This document shows, one piece after another, positions 37,131 through 48,264 of a stretch of 64,000 nucleotides of DNA. The stretch comes from Tillandsia leiboldiana (lineage: Eukaryota; Streptophyta; Magnoliopsida; Poales; Bromeliaceae), in assembly GCA_029204045.2 (NCBI GenBank), contig CM055081.1:7051014-7115013 (forward strand). Reading direction: 5' to 3'. The notes beneath the pieces were generated by a model. The model was not told the origin of the DNA and did no database searches. It was given only the letters and a program-made list of their open reading frames with translations. A program made the translations under genes and the position numbers. Positions within the stretch are counted from its first letter, which is position 1, and each line of letters starts with the position of its first letter.

Positions 37131-37882
37131 TGTGATGCTCTAATTTTTTGGAGTCACGGATTCTAGAACTATTATAATTCTAGCACCTTAATTCTTTTAA
37201 GGCAAACCATCGTATAAAATACTATAACCAATTTTTTATTAATTCTCTTAACTTTTTAAATTTAACCACCGTCTAAAATACTATAGCAAATTTTTCAAGG
37301 TCTAACTACCGCTCAAAATACTATAGCCAACTTTCCAGAGGGTCACATATTCTAAAACTATTTTGGGTTTAGCATGCTTAACCCTTTTAGCCTCTTCGAC
37401 CTAACCACCGCTCAGAATACTATAGCTGGGTTAAGAGGTTTAGCTCTATTATATCTTTTATATATAATTATTTCAAATTTTAGGAATACTACATTCCTCT
37501 CTCCTTTAAGTTATGACATTCACGTTAGGTTCAAGTACATTTGCAAGCATCAGAAGATATGAGATTTGTCACGCTAGTCTTAGCCAACCTTGTGGGGAGC
37601 TGCGCTCAACCCACAATGACTATCAGGCGGGAGTCGCGCTCTGTTCGTTGTATAACCTGGTTCAGTCGAGACTCATCCTATATTTTTCGCTTAGTGATTG
37701 TCTCTGATACCAACTGTGGCATCCTAACTTTCTTGGGGATCACACATCCTAAAACTACTCTAGCTCTAGTACGCTTTACCCTTTTAATATCTTAATCAAC
37801 ACAAAAAATATTATAGCCGTATTAAAAATTTTAGCCTTATCATATTCTTTATATTGGACTTTCAAAATTCAGAAATATTACA
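37131..37882 (-). mobile_element. TRIM retrotransposon (miniature LTR element), 752 bp
   Basis: On the minus strand the order is: LTR (37882-37715) starting TGTAATATTTCTGAATTTTG and ending GGATGCCACA; two bases; primer-binding site TGGTATCAGAG (complement at 37702-37712, the initiator-Met tRNA type used by copia elements); an internal part of about 200 bp with no coding; a polypurine tract AAAGGAGAGAGG; then the second LTR (37493-37131) from TGTAGTATTCCTAAAATTTG to GAGCATCACA. Both sides carry an exact 5-bp duplication TTATT (37126-37130 and 37883-37887). The second LTR is 363 bp against 168 because a CCGCTCAAAATACTATAGC-type unit has been amplified. All parts of a TRIM are present. Confidence 0.9.
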
Positions 37883-37887
37883 TTATT

Positions 37888-38346
37888 TTTAAAAAATTCA
37901 GTAAAAAAAATATTATTTATAAACAGTTGGTGTAAATATACAAAATAGAAGTTATACTACAATAAAATATAAAAAGTATCAACGAGTCGATCAAGTCAAG
38001 GCACGGATATCTCGCTCTCTTTAAGAAGATTCAAACCCTTTAGGCAAAGCCCTCAAACCGATGCAGTAGAACACTAACTTGTCCTCTCTAGGATACCAAC
38101 GACTCGACTCTCGTCGTGTGACTTCATCAACTCTGCACAAATAGATGAGCCCAAAGCTCCACAAAAAAAAATAAATTTCTTTAACATCTTTCTATTATAG
38201 TAAAATATAAATATAGAAGAAATAGTATATGAATTACTTTTGTTGTGTTGTGTTCTTTTCCAGGAGAGTAGAGAAGCTCTCTTTATATAGTCACCTCAGG
38301 TTTTAGAAGTTCCAACTTAATTAATTTCAGAATTAGTTACAACTTA
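37888..38346. other. Intergenic DNA, no gene
   Basis: Moderately AT-rich. The part at 37980-38170 has a more balanced composition (GAGTCGATCAAGTCAAGGC, CTCGACTCTCGTCGTG) and may be an antisense retroelement scrap. Nothing firm. Confidence 0.35.
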
Positions 38347-39792
38347 GGGCCAGTTTGGTTCGAGGATAAATTTAAGATGTATAAATTTTTTTATACCTAG
38401 GATAATTTACTATTTCGAAATAATCAAATATAAAAGTTAAATTATTTTTGATTCAAAAGTTGGTATTTTCTGAAATAGATAAAATTATATTTGGTTCCAT
38501 AATAGAGAATAGTGAAAAAAGATGATATAATTTTTATAAAAATACCAACTTTACCCTTATCTGTATATAAAAAAATTGATTTATATTTTATACTAAATTT
38601 GAAGGAATTTAATTATAAATAATAAATTATATTTTACCCGAAGCTTAATAATATTTTATATTTTATAGTATATTTTAGTAAATAATAATTAGTAAACAAA
38701 ATTATAATACAATCCAGCATTTATAACTTTACCAAAGTTTTGAAAATAAAATTATTTTGAGTAGGCCATATAAAAATAAGTAATAATAAAATCGTAGATT
38801 ACACTTATAATTATATTCTATTAAAATATAAACCAAATAAAAAATAATAATATTTATATGCACATTAAACAATGGAGCAATAGCATAATAAAAAATTCAT
38901 ACAATTATATATAAATAATGAGGAGGGTAAGAGGAATAGTAATTAGAAATAGAGTTAAAAAAAATTTCAACCTTTGCCCCTGGGATAAAAGGGTTCCAAA
39001 TTTCTATTCCATAGGATAGAAGTGATAAATCTTAACCAAACACTACTTGTTTGCTTCGGGAATAAAGTAGGAATAACCCACTTTATCCCTCTATTTCAGT
39101 CAAATACTGGACTTAATATCAAATTTAATTTATCCCGATCTTAACGGATTATTTTAGAATAACCAAATAAAATTTTTTCCCTCTATCCTGTGGACTAGGG
39201 ATTTGGGACCCATTTATCCTAGGGTTTGAATTTTTTTTTAACTCTATTTCTAATTACTCATTGCTCTCACCCTCCTCATTATTTTCATGTATTTATATAA
39301 TTTTTTTATTATATTATTTTTTTTTGATTTGGTTTATATTTAAATAGAATGTAATTATAAGTGCAATCTACCATTTCATTATTACTTACTCTTATATGAT
39401 CTTTACTAAAATATACTATAAAATATAAAATATTATTAGACTTCGGATAAAATATAATTTGTTATTTATAATTAAATTCCTTCCACTTTACTATAAAATA
39501 TAAATCAAATTTTCTATATACAAGATTTCTTCAAATTCCCTAATTCCTTCAATTTTATATTTTATAAAAAATACAAAATTAATATTTTTATAAAAATTCT
39601 ATCATTTTTTTTTTTTACTATTCTCTACTATTTCATAATTTTAACCGAACATAATTTTCTCTATTTCAAAAAATACTAATTTTTTAATAAAAAATAATTT
39701 AACTTTTATACTTAATTATTCTGAAATAATAAGTTATCCTAAGTATAAAAAAATTTATACCTCTTAAATTTATTTTTAAACCAAACGGAACT
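38347..39792. mobile_element. Full-length foldback PIF/Harbinger-like element, 1.45 kb
   Basis: Begins GGGCCAGTTTGGTTCGAGG and ends ...AAACCAAACGGAACT with TTA on both sides. Inverted similarity continues inward along almost the whole element. For example GGATAAATTTAAGATGTAT pairs with the right terminus, and the block at 38940-39010 (TAGAAATAGAGTTAAAAAAA, CCTGGGATAAA) pairs with 39200-39260. A short unpaired centre lies at about 39010-39190. No coding frame. Confidence 0.8.
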
Positions 39793-40640
39793 TTATATTC
39801 GGTGCATCCTTTTTTCATCAAGTTTATATTAAGAGAATAGTTAATTGCAACTGCACCTGAATGCATATTAAATAATATTATTTAATAGGCTAAATTATAG
39901 AAATTTTTTTTATAAAAATTTATTTTTTTTATTTTATTTTTCTTATCTTTTAAAAATTTATATTTTATTCTCTCTTAATTACGAAATTATATATTTATTT
40001 TTCTACGGCTGTGAGTGAGCCGTTTATTTTTTATAATATATTAGTAAATATACCAAAATTATCCTTCAAAATTCATTTTCTTCCCTGCTGCTGCTGTGTT
40101 CTTTTCCGGAGGACGGCGGAGCCACCGCCACCTCCATCGCCGCGTGTGCTCCGTGCTGCCTTGCTGCCCTGCTGCACGCCCTTGCCTTGGCCGCCCCCTG
40201 CCTGCGCCCATTCTGATAAGGTGCATCACCATTCTGATTATTAAATGCGACAAAAACAGAAAACCAAAGTACCAAAATTCAGATACATATGCTTCAACTA
40301 CAACATCAAATGGATATTGCATTTTGATGATGAAAACAAAGAGCAATTTACATCTTTTCCCCTAACAATCAACAAAAAAACATAATAATAATGAACTTCT
40401 CTGTCTGATGAGATAATGGATAAAGAGAAACATCAAGTTTGAGTAAGGCATTATCAGCTTAATTCTCCTAATAAATGCGCTAAACCAAGTAAAAATGAAC
40501 GCATTTTGAGAACTGAATAGTGCGTTTTCATGATCAAAACAAGAAAATTTCACATCTTTCAATCAGTTAACACAAAAAAAAAACCCTAAAAACAGTTGAA
40601 TTATCCTGGTTTCCTTAGTTTACGGATCTAATTCATATTA
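39793..40640. other. Intergenic DNA with a small GC-rich island, no gene called
   Basis: The part at 40080-40215 is GC-rich and CTG/GCC-repetitive. Both strands have short frames of low complexity, none with a domain. It could be a captured gene 5' end, but nothing identifies it. The remainder is AT-rich. Confidence 0.35.
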
Positions 40641-40650
40641 AATATCTTAC

Positions 40651-40890
40651 GAGGTAAGGGGCGAGAGAATTGAGACCGAGAACCACATCAGCGACATTCT
40701 CTGAAACCCAACACAAACAAAGCAAATTGGATCAAAGCACACACATAAGAAGGGTGAAAAATTAGAGTTTATGGCCACCTTGGGAATCGGGGACGAGGAG
40801 GGAGGTGATCGTGGCGCCGAAGTTGGTCACTTCGACGGCGATGGCGCCATTGCTGAGCTCGAAGAGCTCCGGCTTCTTCTCCGACGCCGT
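40651..40890 (-). pseudogene. Galactose mutarotase (aldose 1-epimerase-like) 5' gene fragment
   Basis: Two exon-like blocks on the minus strand match the N-terminus of plant galactose mutarotase-like proteins, which interconvert alpha- and beta-hexose anomers. Block 1 (40890-40779) reads ASEKKPELFELSNGAIAVEV then TNFGATITSLLVPDSQ. A short GT-AG intron (40778-40701) follows. Block 2 (40700-40651) reads NVADVVLGLNSLAPYL, then a donor GTAAGA. Phases join exactly (G|AG). The expected start is ACG (40890-40888) in a context where ATGGCG would fit. The downstream exons (the APYFG...GRVANRI part and the catalytic His/Glu region) are not found to the left, down to at least 40,000. No ATG-initiated or complete gene is possible, so this is a relic. 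A family-A MITE sits about 80 bp upstream. Confidence 0.8.
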
Positions 40891-40967
40891 TTTCCCCCCT
40901 TATTTTGCGATCCTCGCCCTAAAGAGAGAGAGAGCGATCGTTGCCCTCTAAAAATATAAATTTTTAT

Positions 40968-41113
40968 GGAAATGTACATCATACACCCCACCCATCCAAG
41001 GGTGGGGGTGTGATGATGGGTCACTTGATGTGACCCGTAAAAAGTATCGTCATCATTAAAATGGTGAAGGTGTATGATGTACACCCCTTCGGGGTGTACA
41101 GGTAGCATTGCTC
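40968..41113. mobile_element. Mutator-like MITE, family A, left end missing
   Basis: The body (GGGGGTGTGATGATGGGTCA, GTGACCCGTAAAAAGTATCG) and right end (GGTAGCATTGCTC) match the intact copies. The first ~25 bp of the left terminus are missing; it opens at GGAAATGTACATCATACACC. It adjoins the 5' side of the mutarotase relic. Confidence 0.8.
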
Positions 41114-41230
41114 TATTTTATTTAATAAAATATAATAATATAAATAATAATTTTATAAAATTATTTTAAAACAATTATTTTTTATCTAAGCTAAACAAAA
41201 TAATTTATAATTTTTAACTAAAATTAATTA

Positions 41231-41426
41231 GGAAAATGCTATGTGTACACCCGTAAAGGGTGTACATCTCACACCCGTAAAGGGTGTACATCTCACACCC
41301 CCACCCATCTAAGGGTGGGGGTGTGATGATGGGTCACTTGATGTGACCCGTAAAAATTATCGCCACCATTAAAATGGTGGAGATGTATGATGTACACCCC
41401 TTCGGGGTGTACATGTAGCATTGCTC
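41231..41426. mobile_element. Mutator-like MITE, family A, with internal duplication
   Basis: Starts GGAAAATGCTATGTGTACACC and ends GCATTGCTC, with an exact 9-bp duplication AATTAATTA at 41222-41230 and 41427-41435. It is 196 bp rather than about 172, because a block with GTAAAGGGTGTACATCTCAC is present twice in tandem near the left end. Confidence 0.92.
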
Positions 41427-41491
41427 AATTAATTATATAAAAATTATACTTTTAATATTTAAGCCAAACGATTCTTAGTTAAATAAATAAT

Positions 41492-41785
41492 GTGTTGGTT
41501 ATTTATTTATGAATTAAAAATAATTTTAATTTTTTGTCCTGTAAAAATAAAGTCAGAAAACTAATAAGTTGAATTGGATGAGTCCAATAAGTTGAGTAGG
41601 ACTGTAGTCTACAATAGACTTAACGGTAAGAGGCCCAACAATAGACCTAATATTCAGGTAAAATAAATCCGGTCGACACCCGTGAGCACTGTATTTGTAT
41701 GCTTTAAGTGAATTAGCTGTGTATTTTTCACAGCTCGAGTTTTTCAATTTAATGATTAGTGCTAATGATCTGATAAGTGGTATAA
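41492..41785 (+). mobile_element. LTR and decayed primer-binding site of a TRIM-like element
   Basis: Begins TGTTGGTTATTTATTTATG and reaches CTAATGATCTGATAAG followed by TGGTATAAGAG, a decayed form of the copia-type primer site TGGTATCAGAG. In reverse orientation it matches the two repeats at 50585-51320 (GTTAGGTCTATTATGAATC and CACAGGAAG words in the counterpart). No second LTR is seen here. Confidence 0.55.
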
Positions 41786-42330
41786 GAGTTAGTGATACGG
41801 GTCCACAGTAAACCTAACGCCAGAACGTTTTTAAGTGAATTAGTTGATTAAAATTTTTAAAATTAATAATTAGCTACGGTCTAAACAGCTTTAATTTTAT
41901 TTTTGCTTTACTATTAGACTATTGTTTTTGTAGTTAGATCCTACCTTACAAAACTACTGTTATGTTAATATTGATGGTTAATATAAATATTTAAAATATT
42001 ATTTTTTAATAATTTAAATTTTTTAAAAATAATAATTATTTTATATAATTTAATACGACATTAAAAGTAATTTTTGTTTTTTTGCTTATTTTGTTTGATT
42101 TTTTTATTTAATTTAATTTTACGTCTAATAAATATTAAAAAATTTTAAATTCAAACATAACATAAATTATTAAATTAAATATTAAAAATATTATTTTTTA
42201 GTGTTATTGGGCATAAATATCTCATATTTAAAATTTACTTTCTGCCTGCTTAAGCTTATAAAAAAATATTAATATTTAAATGAAAAAGCATAGATTGTAC
42301 GGCAGTCTTCAAGCTGAAGAAAAAAAAAAA
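41786..42330. other. AT-rich intergenic DNA, no gene
   Basis: AT-rich filler between MITEs with no frames or element ends. Confidence 0.5.
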
Positions 42331-42502
42331 GAGCAATACTACATGTATATCCGGAAGGAGTGTACATCATACATCTCCATCATTTTAATGGTGTCGATAT
42401 TTTTTACGGATCACATCAAGTGACCCATCATCACACCCCCACCCTTAGATGGATAGGAGTGTAAGATGTACACCCCTTACGGATGTACACATAGCATTTT
42501 TC
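42331..42502. mobile_element. Mutator-like MITE, family A
   Basis: Inverted relative to its two neighbours: starts GAGCAATACTACATG and ends ATAGCATTTTTC. Flanks are A runs on both sides (9 or more A), which is compatible with a 9-bp duplication. The central GGATCACATCAAGTGACCC block is the family core. Confidence 0.85.
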
Positions 42503-42597
42503 AAAAAAAAAGAAGAAAACTTGAAGGTACATCAAGCGTCTATCCACGCTACAATACCATAGAAATATTAAATTTTTGTTCCAGATGATTCTTAAAA

Positions 42598-42769
42598 AGA
42601 AAATGCTATGTGTACACCCCTTTCGGGGTGTACATCATACACCCCACCCATCTAAGGGTGGGGGTGTGACGATGGGTCACTTGATGTGACCCGTAAAAAA
42701 TATCGCCACCATTAAAATGGTGGAGGTGTATGATGTACACCCCTTCGGGGTGTACATGTAGCATTGCTC
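42598..42769. mobile_element. Mutator-like MITE, family A
   Basis: Starts AGAAAATGCTATGTGTACACC and ends TAGCATTGCTC. Exact 9-bp duplication TTCTTAAAA at 42589-42597 and 42770-42778. Nearly identical to the copy at 42968-43139, so both are recent. Confidence 0.93.
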
Positions 42770-42967
42770 TTCTTAAAATATGTATTGTACTTTTTAATTC
42801 TCCATTTGCTTACATCGATAATATATATAAAAAATTATATGAGTCAATCGTAATCGTACATTTATGCCATCAAATTATTAATTTTTTCACACTAATCTAA
42901 TTATCATTCAACATTATTTTAATATTTAAAATTTTAAAAACATATCTAAATTATTATATATATATAT

Positions 42968-43136
42968 GGAAAATGCTATGTGTACACCCCTTTCGGGGTG
43001 TATATCATACATCCCACCCATCTAAGGGTGGGGGTGTGATGATGGGTCACTTGATGTGACCCGTAAAAAGTATCGCCACCATTAAAATGGTGGAGGTGTA
43101 TGATGTACACCCCTTCGGAGTGTACAGGTAGCATTG

Positions 43137-43139
<3 letters not shown>
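42968..43139. mobile_element. Mutator-like MITE, family A, inserted in (TA)n
   Basis: Starts GGAAAATGCTATG and ends GTAGCATTGCTC. The left 9-mer TATATATAT and the first nine bases of the following TA tract are the same, consistent with a 9-bp duplication made inside a TA repeat. Confidence 0.88.

Positions 43140-43224
<85 letters not shown>
43140..43224. repeat. (TA)n microsatellite
   Basis: About 85 bp of TA dinucleotide directly following the MITE at 42968-43139. Confidence 0.95.
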
Positions 43225-43226
<2 letters not shown>

Positions 43227-43351
43227 CGTATAATTAAATTTTCTAATATCACATGGGCCTATTAATTAAGAGGGAATTTTCTTACAATGATTTTCAAATA
43301 AGTGCTGTTATAACTTATAAATATTTCTAAATATATTCTATAACAATATAA

Positions 43352-44312
<961 letters not shown>

Positions 44313-44439
44313 TAAGTGAATATCAAAAGAGAAATGAAATAATAAAGGTTTTTTTTTTTTCTTTAATCTTAGGTTTTTTATTTACTTTACCAAGACAAAC
44401 CCCTTTTTTTGTTTATTTATTTATTTATATTTTTCCTCC

Positions 44440-45205
44440 ACTTTACGTGACGTGTGGAGTAGCCAAAGTGAGCAGCAGATCATCCAGATCAGCAGCAGCA
44501 GCAGCAGCAGTAGCAGTAGCAGCAGCACCCCTCCCTGCTTCTTCGTGCGACGACGTGTCGATTTGTTGATGTGTGTGTGGGTGTGGGTGCGTGCAGACCC
44601 TCCAGACAGCAGCAGCGACACTTTTTCTTTTTTTTTGCCCTTTCGGCGTTCGGCCGCTTCGCCTGCTGTCAGCCGCGACCGGCGCGGACCATGACACCCC
44701 ACGTTGTGCAGTCTTCTCCTCCCATCAGCAATACACTGCCGTCAGTCACAACTCACAAGGGTTTTTTTTTTTTTTTTTTTCTTTTTGGTTTTATTTACAC
44801 AATTATAAATATATTAAAATAAATAATTAATTTAAATTTTAAAATTAAAATATATTGTTGATTCATTTAATATATATATTTTTTTAAAAAAAAAATTGTG
44901 AGACAGAAGAGTGCTCTGCTCTGCACCAGCGAGACACTTCTTTGCATTGGCACGTGTGAATAAATTGCCGTTATCTTTAACGGAGGCCCGTGTGCGCGAC
45001 AGTTGAAGTAATTTATTATAATTATTTAAAAATTTTAAAATAAAATAATGGCAACTCCAATAAATAAGAGCAAAGTCGGGGGTGTTTGCGATGCGACAGT
45101 TATCTACCCTTCACATTTAAAGCCCCTCCACTCCCTCCACTCCACTTCCCCCTTCGCCACCCGCCATTTTCTCTCTCTGTCTCCAACAACAACAACAAAA
45201 ACCCT
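44440..45205 (+). promoter_or_regulatory. Upstream and leader region of the DUF1645 gene
   Basis: A GC-rich, (CAG)n-bearing island (44482-44528) is followed by AT-rich DNA, then a CT-rich leader with CAACAACAACAACAAAA directly before the ATG at 45206. GCACGTGTG at about 44950 contains a CACGTG core. The open frames over the CAG run are repeat readings. No TATA box can be picked with confidence. Confidence 0.4.
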
Positions 45206-46339
45206 ATGGAGCTTCAAAACCCTAGCCATGGCGGCGAGGTCCTCGACCCTAGCAATGGCGGAGGCGGAGGCGGAAGCGCAGGCGTGGGCGGGGCTGAGGA
45301 GGTCGATAGCTCCTGCTCCACCCCCTACGTGAGCGCCCCCTCGAGCCCTGGACGCTGCGGAGCCTCCGCGGGGTGGTTCTTCAGCGCCCCCGCCAGCCCC
45401 ATGCACTTCGTCCTCTCGTCCCAACCCTACTCCGCCGCCGCTGGTGGCGGAAGCGGCGGCGGCGGCGGCGGTGACGCTGACTTCGAGTTCTCGGCGAGGT
45501 TTGCGTCCCCCGGGGCCGAGCCCCCAGGATCGATGATCTCCGCCGACGAGATCTTCCTCAACGGCCAGATCCGGCCGATGAAGCTCTCTTCGCATCTCCA
45601 GCGCCCTCAACGCCTCGCCCCGCTCCTCGATCTCGATGCGGAGGAGGACGACGACCCCATCGACAGCGCGACTTCGGCGGAGGGGGCGAGAGGGCGGGAT
45701 CTGAGGTTGCGCAGCGGATCCGTCCATCGGAGGGCTCGATCCATGTCTCCGCTCCGAAACCCTAGCTTCCACTGGCACGAAGACGAAGACGCCGAAGGCG
45801 ACGGCCGGGCGAAGGTTCCGGAAGCGGATTCGGATCAGAAGCGCGCCGAGGGAGCGGCTCCCTCCGCCGCCTCCTCGCGCTCCTCTTCGTCGTCGTCATC
45901 GTCGTCGTCGTCGTCGTCCTCCTCCACCTCCCGAAGCTCGAAGCGATGGATCTTCCTCAAGGACCTCCTCTACCGCAGCAAGAGCGAGGGGCGATATCGG
46001 GGCTCCACCAAGGATAGGTTCTGGAGCTCCATCTCCTTCTCCCCCTCGTCCAAAGAGAGGCCGAAACCCTCAAATCCTCCGCCGAGGCCGAGGGTCGCCG
46101 CCCCCGCCCCCGCCGCCGCTGAGCCAAAGAGGACGCCGAGGGCGGCTGCGGCGGCGGGGAAGAGGGCGTCGGCGCACGAGCGCCACTACGCGGCGAACCG
46201 TGCGCACGCGGAGGAGATGCGGCGGCGCACGTTCTTGCCCTATCGCCAGGGGCTCCTCGGGTGCCTAGGGTTTTCCTCCCGGGGCTACGGTGCCTTCCAC
46301 GGCCTCGCCAAAACCCTAAATCCTGTCTCCTCCAGGTAA
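45206..46339 (+). CDS. DUF1645 domain protein, 377 aa
   Basis: Plant-specific DUF1645 protein. Biochemical activity is unknown; rice relatives influence grain size and stress tolerance (family knowledge). Signatures in order are YVSAPSSPGRC and WFFSAPASPMHFVL near the N-terminus, then MISADEIFLNGQIRPMK, the RRARSMSPLR patch, and a serine run of about fifteen residues. The last leads into SKRWIFLKDLLYRSKSEG, the core helix of the domain. The C-terminus is basic, with ERHYAANRAHAEEMRRRTFL and a final CLGF...GYGAFHGLAKTLNP. It is likely nuclear or cytoplasmic; no signal peptide or membrane span. Single exon, very GC-rich. An upstream in-frame ATG at 45086 would add 40 non-conserved residues; the start at 45206 is preferred because MELQNPS follows a CAA-rich leader and matches the family opening. 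Confidence 0.9.
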   Translation: MELQNPSHGGEVLDPSNGGGGGGSAGVGGAEEVDSSCSTPYVSAPSSPGRCGASAGWFFSAPASPMHFVLSSQPYSAAAGGGSGGGGGGDADFEFSARFASPGAEPPGSMISADEIFLNGQIRPMKLSSHLQRPQRLAPLLDLDAEEDDDPIDSATSAEGARGRDLRLRSGSVHRRARSMSPLRNPSFHWHEDEDAEGDGRAKVPEADSDQKRAEGAAPSAASSRSSSSSSSSSSSSSSSTSRSSKRWIFLKDLLYRSKSEGRYRGSTKDRFWSSISFSPSSKERPKPSNPPPRPRVAAPAPAAAEPKRTPRAAAAAGKRASAHERHYAANRAHAEEMRRRTFLPYRQGLLGCLGFSSRGYGAFHGLAKTLNPVSSR

Positions 46340-46611
46340 CAGAGCGCGCCCCCATTTTACTGCAGTATTTGTATCATCCAGTAAAATTGTGTTCTTGTAT
46401 AGTTTTTCCTCTCTCTATCTACTTTAATTGCTGTTATATCTCTTGATCTGTTGTCAATGTTGGAAATTTGTAGTTTTTTTTTTTTTTATTGTGAACCAAA
46501 AAAAAAAACTAGTAATTGCGTACGAGTTGTGTGATTCTTGTCGACACTTGACAGCCCTAGTATTAGTTTCTTATCTTGTTAATTGGTTGATAAATAAATT
46601 ACTTAAAATAA
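46340..46611 (+). other. Probable 3' UTR of the DUF1645 gene
   Basis: T-rich sequence after the stop with TTGTATAGTTTTTCC and TGTTATATC words, and a T run at 46474-46487. A polyadenylation site cannot be fixed from sequence. Confidence 0.35.
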
Positions 46612-47056
46612 GGTAAAATGTGTAAGGAGATCCCTCAACTTCTGAAGTAAGCTCCGTCACTGCTTTTTAACTTTTTTTATTTATTTATTTAATTATTTTA
46701 ATCAATTATGTTAAATATTTAGTTAAAATTAATTATTTTGTTACCTTATTATTGTAGTTGCAAACGAAATTCATACTCATGCTAAAAAATAGTTAAAAGT
46801 GTAAATTTTGACCAAGCTATCAGTTAATTACATAAAATTTCTAATTTACTTGACTATAACAACTTAAATCAAAATAAATGAAAGTGACTGAGGAGTGTGT
46901 CAACTTAAATCAAAATAAATGAAAGTGATTGAGTGTAAATAAAATATGTTAAAGTTCAAAAACCTATTTCGAAAGTAGCTTATAGTCGTTGTTAAAGTTC
47001 AAAAACCTATTTCGAAAGTAGCTTATAGTCGAGGGGGTCTTCGTCTACTTTTACAT
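46612..47056. mobile_element. TIR element, GGAGATCCC type, with two internal tandem duplications
   Basis: The left end (GTAAAATGTGTAAGGAGATC, CCTCAACTT) and right end (AGTCGAGGGGGTCTTCG, CTACTTTTACA) are inverted relatives of the 1976-2730 element. The interior has CAACTTAAATCAAAATAAAT repeated at about 46861 and 46901. GTTAAAGTTCAAAAACC plus the next 20 bp is repeated at about 46950 and 46993. Confidence 0.65.
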
Positions 47057-47590
47057 TAATACAATGCATGTGATTAGGGCCCTGACATGCACGTGATATG
47101 TTGGAAGGTTGTTTAATATCATGCCACGAGTCATAATTAATTACTGTGAATATTCTTAATTAGTATTGGATTAAGTGACAATAATTGTACGTATTCTTGT
47201 GATATTGTCTTGATTTATAAGTTTGGGGGGTCTTAGTTGGGTCCTATTGTGGCTTGATTGAATAAGTCCTTAGCCTGACCCATTATCACAACTCCAAACA
47301 GTGCGCATTTATTTCACAATGCTTGCATTTTCTTGTAGAATTTGTATACATTATTGGATCTAGGTTTGGATCTAGGTGAGATGTTATTGTTGAACAACTA
47401 ATGCCTATGGCAATAATTGAAAGAGGACTGATCCTTGGCCCATTGGGTTTAGCTAGTAATTGTGAGTTTCATAATTGTAAAATACGGTGTTAATGAAGCT
47501 CACAACACGTTGTCTTACCGACATATCGTATTTGTCAATGAATAGTGTTAAGTTTGGACTGTGGAGTCCCACAATGGAGAGCATTGAATA
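47057..47590. other. Intergenic DNA, no gene
   Basis: Balanced to AT-rich sequence with no long frame or element end recognised. Confidence 0.4.
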
Positions 47591-47825
47591 GCTGTGTCGA
47601 CTCACTCGCATACTCACTCTAGCCTATGTGAGTGAGTCAGCACAACTGTTCAGATCACCAGTTTTGGAAAAAAGAAAGAATTTTACTAGGTCAATATCTT
47701 ATCTTAGGCTTAATGCTGTGTTAACCAGCTCACCGCTCACTCTACCCAATGTGAGTGAGTCAGCACAACTATTAGGATCACCAGTTTTGGAAAAAGAAAG
47801 AATTTTACTTAATTAGTCATGTATC
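47591..47825. repeat. Two-unit tandem repeat of about 125-130 bp
   Basis: The block AATGTGAGTGAGTCAGCACAAC...ATCACCAGTTTTGGAAAAA...GAAAGAATTTTACT is present twice (about 47624-47690 and 47746-47812), joined by TATCTTATSTTAGGCTTA words. The frame at 47628-47816 simply reads both units. This may be part of an unrecognised retroelement. Confidence 0.7.
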
Positions 47826-48223
47826 TTATGTCAGGCTTAGATATAATCCTTGTAGATGTTTCCTTGTTACTGTTCTAAAGCTTTCTGTGAATGACTTAGT
47901 TGACAAGAATTTTGCGACATAGCAGAACGTTAAGGCTTTCATTTGTGGAGGTTAGTCTGACACATATTTCTGGAGGTTATGGTCTACGGGCTACCTCAAT
48001 ATAAAAAGATTAGGGGTGCCATTGTGCTACCGTGCCATGTATGTCCGAGTCAAATTTTTTGGTGCGAACGATAACTAGCTCATTCCAGTGGCTCTTATCT
48101 AGATCGTTGTCTTTGAGGTTGGAGGTTTGATTCTTACTTACGCTTTCACCCTATATATTAACAACTTGTATTTTAGGGTAGCATTCTAGGAGATTTGCAG
48201 CAGAACTTTCAAGAAAATAAGTG

Positions 48224-48264
<41 letters not shown>

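Noticed and set aside
40771..40959. Plus-strand frame of 62 codons starting MATLGIGDEE
   Set aside because: It is the antisense shadow of the galactose mutarotase exon, which has the recognisable protein family on the minus strand.
40965..43140. Regularly spaced repeats that could suggest a CRISPR-like array
   Set aside because: Units are ~172-bp TIR elements in both orientations, each with its own target duplication, in plant nuclear DNA.
44421..44830. Frames over the CAG repeat on both strands
   Set aside because: Polyserine or polyleucine readings of a trinucleotide repeat, with no conserved domain.
45086..45205. Upstream ATG extending the DUF1645 protein by 40 residues
   Set aside because: The extension reads a CT-rich leader, has no family similarity, and the next ATG gives the expected N-terminus.
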